64,000 nt of DNA, from assembly GCA_963718105.1 (NCBI GenBank), contig OY970352.1:558001-622000 (forward strand), given 5' to 3'. How positions within the stretch are numbered: the stretch's first letter is position 1; each line of letters opens with the position of its first letter. Under the pieces are notes generated by a model. It was not told where the DNA came from. It saw nothing but the letters and a program-made list of their open reading frames with translations, and ran no database searches. The DNA comes from DASYKT01 sp963718105 (GTDB taxonomy: Bacteria; Acidobacteriota; Blastocatellia; Pyrinomonadales; Pyrinomonadaceae). Below are positions 59,901 to 64,000 of the stretch, in pieces. The position numbers and the translations under genes are program-made.

Positions 59901-60919
59901 ATTATGCGAAGCCAGCGGGTAAGATCGAGATCTCCCAGCCCGTAACCCATGATCAGGATCGGGTTCGAACTGAGCGTCAGCTCGAGCGTTTGCCGGAAAG
60001 GCTTGCTTTCGTATTCTTCTTTTAAGTACCACCGTTGAAAATCTTCTTCCGTGACTATGCAAGACTCCTGATCGTCGATCCGGCCGTGGCAGTGAAAGAC
60101 GGTATGTTTGCTTCCTTCAAAGCGCGACACAGGAAATTTGGCCAGTTGTTTATGATTTGCATCTACCTGGGAAAAGCTTTTCCCCTTTATCCATCTAAGT
60201 ATGCTATTCTTGTCCTCCTCTTTACCGATGGTTAAACCGGCTATTTGTTTATCCGTCAGATCATTGGGAATTTTCTTTGTATAAAGCAGCGCCCTCTCTA
60301 TCTCAAAATCATAATTTGTCGTAATAAACCTCATGATAGGTAATTGGAGAAGGGCGAGGTAAGGGTTGCCGTCGACGGTAAAATAGGGATTTTTTTCGGC
60401 GTCCTTGTAGAGAATGTCAGTCTTCGGGATCAGGCCAAATTTATCGTGCGATTTTTCAAATTGTTTTTTGACAATGTCGCGAAATTTCTTGCAATGCTTC
60501 TTGTCGTCTTTTTCGGCGGGGCTTTCCGGAAAAACCGAGGCCAGATTTTCTTCGCATTTACCCAGTATCACCTGGGAGCTATATTCTTTGCCGGGCTTGC
60601 CGATGTATCTCGTATCTCGTCTGAACTTGCTGCAAAGTTGCAGTGCTTTTTTACCTTCTTTGCTCTGGGGGTCAGTGGCAAATTCTTCCCGCACTGTTTT
60701 GTCAGCTTCTATTAACGTATCTTTCGCAAATCTATTCCAGACAGGATAACCGAGAGGCCTTGACGCGCCGGCGCCGATCAGCGCCACTACGGATTTTAGA
60801 TTGAGGTATCTGGCCAGCAGCCGGCGGATGTGCTGCTGGCGTCTTTCAAAACTCGTTTGAAAATCAAGAGGCTGCAGTATTTCGCTTAAATATCTTCTCG
60901 GGTCTTCGTTTTTAGACAT
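56963..60919 (-). CDS. SIR2-STAND NTPase-TPR protein, probable antiphage sensor (Avs5-like)
   Basis: 1318 residues. Domain 1, SIR2-like NADase (about 40-345): VVALIGAGASRPLG at 44-57, the catalytic-type asparagine in ITTNYDFEIE (N202), histidine in FHCHGRID (H279), and LIMGYGLGDLDL. Domain 2, STAND-type NTPase (about 490-760): Walker A GDGGTGKS at 501-508, Walker B MIIVFDGIEKL near 594-604, sensor ILTTRLFP at 638-645. Domain 3, TPR-like repeats (about 1010-1318), for example YVFQSEFNLGTTFIHLGKLN. Known SIR2-STAND proteins sense phage parts and deplete NAD+. Standing alone, with its own strong promoter and AT-rich upstream DNA. Activity and target are inference. Confidence 0.9.
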   Translation of the reverse strand: MSKNEDPRRYLSEILQPLDFQTSFERRQQHIRRLLARYLNLKSVVALIGAGASRPLGYPVWNRFAKDTLIEADKTVREEFATDPQSKEGKKALQLCSKFRRDTRYIGKPGKEYSSQVILGKCEENLASVFPESPAEKDDKKHCKKFRDIVKKQFEKSHDKFGLIPKTDILYKDAEKNPYFTVDGNPYLALLQLPIMRFITTNYDFEIERALLYTKKIPNDLTDKQIAGLTIGKEEDKNSILRWIKGKSFSQVDANHKQLAKFPVSRFEGSKHTVFHCHGRIDDQESCIVTEEDFQRWYLKEEYESKPFRQTLELTLSSNPILIMGYGLGDLDLTRWLRIITANRPRDKVRNPLFCINFIPKTDFKGPNRRYGNKREVEDECDALYLRYGLHVIPVYEKDPDNPKSKIKTLSGELIEIEQAWREWYDGILMKPMFRKTPKHNFKLPPEQDPGSYYHYEIKIPKSVSVSPKIYSDLKTSLDKVMDLKDKDRLTDYPKLAVILGDGGTGKSWITQQYLQKLEKKKNKNGKNVNTGWTFVFWNSYYANDVLTGIDRLIEFIDEHQNNGDGEEAAKASKSEDRFEKLSQILRDKKRDKMIIVFDGIEKLLNPTEENMDGKAISPEVKRFFHLISDQEVACRIILTTRLFPLDILPRGKKNEGDKGTKLSRIKERREKITVAAPRYWLQYLLEDKDEFSDIGSDDQEIERKLSALCSLVEGHMFCIILIRGMFKYFTDPKDKKRAAKVQEKFDNLMRDIANTPVDRRTSRVIREAIACQERTADIHLKRSYGKHENIVEKFIERISLFMHPIRREVADVCFIDATGKELKTEKEKAEVKKLLDDLVKRSLVQMVYLERETENQSAVFGYVVHPLIKSYVHQTLHKSNFNSSPSIQLPGFTSAMENVDPGSTAAVKTTRGLFTRLLETAEKRYEDEVRKKVARFAKEKEPYLGEKICFELCRGAFSILRSRFCANTVTRWGDYREYLQMVLKIYDTAREVSRKTWKHNEPTPEGIGLSESPSAPLYSDEIAWVYNEIGLASISMGNLLNATALWDQGLEISKLIDKGTNGRYVFQSEFNLGTTFIHLGKLNIAMSYLDRAFEIANRLKDPNLISRVKASIALVKYLQGNLEESHEDYEKAYEGMENNPRARGVFYCYHGELLIKLGRFDQAKLKIDQSRHIGEASHYPDLRAYAGLAYGNYLKSQRKYDEAQNEYSSALKIARKGKIRRVEAGALSAMSRLAHALNDTDSAKRRAIESIKISNEYSLCLHQTVGLLALGNALVKEGELRDLGMSYLETAKDLAKNQGYFLRMHEAENELQKLKST

Positions 60920-60977
60920 AATTTGCCAAAAGAAATAGAGTAAAAAGTTTTATTGGATTGTTGGGAAAAACAGGCGA

Positions 60978-61006
60978 AGGATAGTAAATTACAAATGTTT
61001 TGTCAA
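60978..61006 (-). promoter_or_regulatory. Strong candidate sigma-70 promoter of the SIR2-STAND gene
   Basis: Read on the minus strand: perfect -35 TTGACA (61001-61006), 17-base spacer, -10 TATCCT (60978-60983). The start would be about 60 bases before the ATG at 60919. The ATG has no convincing Shine-Dalgarno. Confidence 0.7.
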
Positions 61007-61097
61007 GATTATTGCAAAATAAATTAAGTATTAGTTTTTTTGGCTGTTTCCGGCAATATTTTTGGCCAGATTTATAAAGCCGGGCCTTAGAAGTGAA

Positions 61098-61113
61098 CGA
61101 AAGTTGACTTTCG
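61098..61113. promoter_or_regulatory. 16-bp palindrome before the kinase gene
   Basis: cgaaagt-tg-actttcg is a perfect inverted repeat with 7-base arms, 27 bases upstream of the kinase start codon. The TTGACT inside could be a -35 but no good -10 follows at the right distance. Possible operator. Confidence 0.3.
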
Positions 61114-61139
61114 TACGTAACAATTTAAAGTTTTAAGAA

Positions 61140-63380
61140 ATGTTGAATTTGATCGGGCAAACTCTGGACGGGAAATACGCCATCGAGCGCGAGCTGGGCC
61201 GCGGCGGGATGGGAACCGTCTATTTTGCCAACCATATAGGCACCGAGCGCCCGGTGGCGGTCAAGGTGATCTCGCCGCAGTTTATGACAAAGTCCGAGTT
61301 TGTCGAGCGGTTCCGGCGTGAAGCCCGCGCGGCCGGCCGCCTGCGCCATCCGAACGTGGTGGACGTGACCGATTTTGGCATCGCGGAGACAAAAGACGGC
61401 AGCGTCGCCTACCTGGTGATGGAGTACCTGGACGGCTGTACGCTGGGCGAGATATTGGAAGAAGAAAAGAAGCTTCCGCTTTCCTGGAGCCTCGATATCC
61501 TGGAGCAGGTTTGCTCGGCGGTCAATGAGGCGCACCATCAGGGGATCATTCACCGCGACTTAAAGCCCGATAATATCTGGCTGGAACCGAATCAGCGCGG
61601 CGGCTACACCGTGAAAGTGCTTGATTTTGGCATTGCCAAGCTGGAAGAGCACATAGTGGACAATGCGCGGCGCCAGATACTGCCGCCATCGTCTACCGGG
61701 ACCGGCGCTTTTCGCCAGCAATCAACCGTCGTCGATCAGGAAGGCTCCGGGACGATGCTGATGCCGCAAAATTCGGCTACGGCTGTCAACGCTGCTTTTA
61801 ACGAGGAATCGGGCACGCAGATGTCTGAAGCCGGCACCTTAGTTAAGCAGCCAGATGCAGAAGCAAGGGCAGAGGCAGAGATAAATGTCGATCTGGAATC
61901 CGGCACGGCGATCATGCCGAGTGCGCAAAATCCGCAGACAAAAACTTTTGCCGGAGATAGTGATAAAACACGGTTGATGTCCGCAGTGCCAGCGGAAATG
62001 GATAAACCCGGAGCGGAGACTTCGGCCAGCGGGGCCGGCGCGGAGCTCACGCGGGTTGGCGCGGTTTTGGGAACGCCGTTATATATGTCTCCTGAGCAGT
62101 GCCGCGGAGAAAAACTGGATCAGCGCTCGGATATTTATTCGCTGGGAATAATCACCTATCAAATGCTGGGCGGCGACACGCCGTTTACCGGAAATTATTC
62201 TGAGGTGATGCAGGCGCACAAAGACACGGCAGTCCCGCCGCTGCAAGCCAGAAAAGTTTCCCGCCGGGTAAAGAAAACGGTTATGTCAGCGCTGGCCAAA
62301 GATCCCGAACAGCGTCCGCAAACGGCCGAGGCGTATGCCAGCATCCTTCGTTCTCATTCGGAAGGAATGGGGGCGCTGCTGAAAAAAGCCATTTCAATTT
62401 ACGGCGAACATTTACCCAAATTCTTTTTGTTCTCATTTATTATCGGCTCGCCGTTCATTTTCCTTACTTTTCTGAAAGTCGCGATCCAGCTTCTCGGCCT
62501 CTACGATGTGATCGATTACACGTTTTCAGGCTGGGTCGTGGGAACTATCGCGATAGTCAATTTTTTCGTGCAGATATTTTTCGGCGCGGTAGTGGTGGGA
62601 GCTACTACCTGGATAGTGGCGCAAATATTAGCGATGCCTTTGCGCCCGATCAGCGTCCGCGCCGCCGCGCAAGAGGTGAAGAAAAAGTGGAAACCGCTGA
62701 TCGTCGCCGTGACGATAAACACACTGATGGTTTCGGTCGGGATCGTTCTCTGTTTTTTCCCCGGTATCTGGCTGACCACGCGTAACATGCTGGTGGCGCC
62801 GTCGATAATAATGGAAGGCATTTCCTGGCGGGAATCTTTCCGCCGTTCCAAGGCGCTGGTTTCACGCTCATACTTGACCGTGTTTGGGACCGTCCTGGTG
62901 CTGCACGTAATTCCGATTTTTTTTGCAATGATCATTTCGCTCTCGATTACGGCGATAGTTCGCACCGGGGTAGATGCTTACGAAAAAAGGGCAGGCGTGG
63001 TGAAGCCGGCGCCCGATGAAAATAAGGACATCGGCATAAAGATCGATCCGAAAGGCGTTTCTATTACCGAAGACGAAAATCTCGATCCTGAAATTGCCAT
63101 ACAGATGGGCAAGTCGAAACTGCAGAAAACCGCCGGCGTCGTCAGCCAGGGCATTTTCGAGATCATCTGGGCGCCGATAGTGATCTTTATCACCTCTTTT
63201 ATCTCGGTGATCACGGCGCTGGTCTATTTCAAAACCCGGCAGGCCGGCGGAGAGTCGATGCAAGATCTGCTGAAGCAGTTTGAAGCCTCGGACCGCCCCC
63301 GCCGCAAGTGGCAGGAACGCATCCGGCATCGTCTGGTCGTCTCAGGCAGATCCGCCAGCAAATCTACCAGCAAGCCTTAA
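61140..63380 (+). CDS. Serine/threonine kinase with activation-loop insertion and membrane tail
   Basis: 746 residues. Kinase domain: glycine loop GRGGMGTVY (20-28), lysine K42, HRDLKPDN (138-145), DFG (162-164), then a 120-130-residue insertion rich in Ser, Thr, Ala, Gln (about 171-304), and only then VLGTPLYMSPEQ (310-320). Normal kinases have some 20-30 residues between DFG and that motif. The rest of the kinase lobe follows (DQRSDIYSLGIITYQML). The C-terminal half has several hydrophobic segments (FFLFSFIIGSPFIFLTFL, FFAMIISLSITAIV) ending in a basic tail. Regulation of the activation loop would be unusual. It is divergent from the SIR2 gene. Confidence 0.9.
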   Translation: MLNLIGQTLDGKYAIERELGRGGMGTVYFANHIGTERPVAVKVISPQFMTKSEFVERFRREARAAGRLRHPNVVDVTDFGIAETKDGSVAYLVMEYLDGCTLGEILEEEKKLPLSWSLDILEQVCSAVNEAHHQGIIHRDLKPDNIWLEPNQRGGYTVKVLDFGIAKLEEHIVDNARRQILPPSSTGTGAFRQQSTVVDQEGSGTMLMPQNSATAVNAAFNEESGTQMSEAGTLVKQPDAEARAEAEINVDLESGTAIMPSAQNPQTKTFAGDSDKTRLMSAVPAEMDKPGAETSASGAGAELTRVGAVLGTPLYMSPEQCRGEKLDQRSDIYSLGIITYQMLGGDTPFTGNYSEVMQAHKDTAVPPLQARKVSRRVKKTVMSALAKDPEQRPQTAEAYASILRSHSEGMGALLKKAISIYGEHLPKFFLFSFIIGSPFIFLTFLKVAIQLLGLYDVIDYTFSGWVVGTIAIVNFFVQIFFGAVVVGATTWIVAQILAMPLRPISVRAAAQEVKKKWKPLIVAVTINTLMVSVGIVLCFFPGIWLTTRNMLVAPSIIMEGISWRESFRRSKALVSRSYLTVFGTVLVLHVIPIFFAMIISLSITAIVRTGVDAYEKRAGVVKPAPDENKDIGIKIDPKGVSITEDENLDPEIAIQMGKSKLQKTAGVVSQGIFEIIWAPIVIFITSFISVITALVYFKTRQAGGESMQDLLKQFEASDRPRRKWQERIRHRLVVSGRSASKSTSKP

Positions 63381-63436
63381 GAGACAAACCTTAAGAGGCA
63401 AACCTTAAACGTAAAATGCTATTCTAATAGGCGAAT

Positions 63437-64000
63437 ATGCGGGTATGGTGCGTAATTTCGCTTCTCCTTTTTGTGCTGGCGGGGACTGATGCCGAGGCGC
63501 AGCGGCTGGAGCGTGAGTTTGAAGTGAAAGGCGCAGCGCAGATCTCGGTGGTAAATCTTTACGGGCGGGTCGCTGTTTTAGTAGATGAAACGCTGGAAAA
63601 CAAGGTGCTTGTGTCGGTCGATTCACCGCAGGAGATCGGCAAAGACGATATTTCATTCACCGCCGCGGGAAATAACCTCAGCATTCTTACTGCTCAGAAC
63701 CTCACGGGCCAAATTCTTACCGGTCAATTAAAAACAAAGAAACGGCTCGATATAGTGGTCAGGGCGCCGGCGCGTTCGCGGGTAAAGATAAAAACGCTAA
63801 GCGGCGAGGTGCAGCTTGGCGGAAACATTGCGTCCGCCGAAGTGGCGACCGATACCGGCACGATCTCAACGAACATTCCGCTCGACGCGGTCAAATACAC
63901 TTTTATCTGGCTGGGAGCACGGCCGAAATTTATGAGCGACGCGCGGCTGCCGGACCCGAAGGAAAAATCCGGCGGGCGGTTTGTCATCAGCGGCGAGGTC
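63437..64000 (+). CDS. Secreted protein, N-terminal part only
   Basis: The frame from ATG 63437 runs to the window edge without a stop, so at least 188 residues. Signal peptide of about 22 residues (VISLLLFVLAGTDAEAQ). The mature part has repeated beta-type stretches (ISVVNLYGRVAVLVDETL, LDIVVRAPARSRVKIKTLSGEV), resembling DUF4097-type or beta-helical surface proteins. It starts 57 bases after the kinase stop in the same direction. The C-terminal domain is outside the window, so function stays open. Confidence 0.7.
   Translation, partial: MRVWCVISLLLFVLAGTDAEAQRLEREFEVKGAAQISVVNLYGRVAVLVDETLENKVLVSVDSPQEIGKDDISFTAAGNNLSILTAQNLTGQILTGQLKTKKRLDIVVRAPARSRVKIKTLSGEVQLGGNIASAEVATDTGTISTNIPLDAVKYTFIWLGARPKFMSDARLPDPKEKSGGRFVISGEV

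Overview
The window most likely comes from an uncultivated or environmental Acidobacteriota, probably class Blastocatellia (inference, moderate confidence). It is Gram-negative (lpxK, waaA). It combines a family-23-like polytopic glycosyltransferase (TIGR03663 type), DUF4349 and DUF4126 proteins, an NtrC-type two-component system, a serine/threonine kinase with a membrane tail, a fulvocin C-like bacteriocin precursor and dense families of intergenic palindromic repeats. No phage, plasmid, insertion-sequence transposase or CRISPR array was found. One tRNA gene (CAT anticodon) is present at 28107-28182.

Layout. 173-3261 holds lipid A/Kdo genes and elongation factor P. 3551-10571 holds envelope and membrane proteins, including a secreted PEP-synthase-like enzyme and a glycosyltransferase. 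10757-15955 holds an NtrC-type regulator and its likely sensor kinase; between them, on the opposite strand, lie a fulvocin C-like precursor and a membrane-thioredoxin gene, each broken by one frameshift. 16299-20844 is a forward block: repeat/TPR-like secreted protein, RNase III, signal peptidase I, pseudouridine-5'-phosphate glycosidase and a membrane protein. 20764-27791 holds an AtpZ-like protein, a GT2 glycosyltransferase, an MFS exporter, an M61 peptidase, a lipoprotein and a DinB-like protein. 28107-29396 is a tRNA-adjacent islet with gene remnants. 29454-36307 holds two Cys-rich secreted proteins, YchF, a small lipoprotein and two large polytopic membrane proteins.

The tryptophan pathway is complete in one direction at 36485-44543: a candidate Trp-rich leader peptide, then trpE-trpG-trpD-trpC-trpF-trpB-trpA and a DAHP synthase, so aromatic entry and Trp synthesis are clustered. 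After a HerA-like ATPase (44688-46376) comes a 0.94-kb gap with nested repeats and a tmRNA-like core that lacks recognisable tRNA-like ends.

47321-55329 (minus strand) reads as a lipid/glycolipid cluster: BtaB and BtaA (betaine lipid synthesis), an ABC permease, two GT4 glycosyltransferases, a membrane protein and a PHP-type metallohydrolase. 56963-60919 is a 1318-residue SIR2-STAND NTPase-TPR protein with its own strong promoter, the architecture of an antiphage sensor (Avs5-like). The window ends with a kinase carrying a very long activation-loop insertion and the start of a secreted protein.

The strongest leads are the SIR2-STAND-TPR defence candidate, the fulvocin C-like locus with its disulfide-enzyme neighbour, the candidate trp attenuator, and the tmRNA-like core. 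All identifications were made by reading motifs, without database searches.
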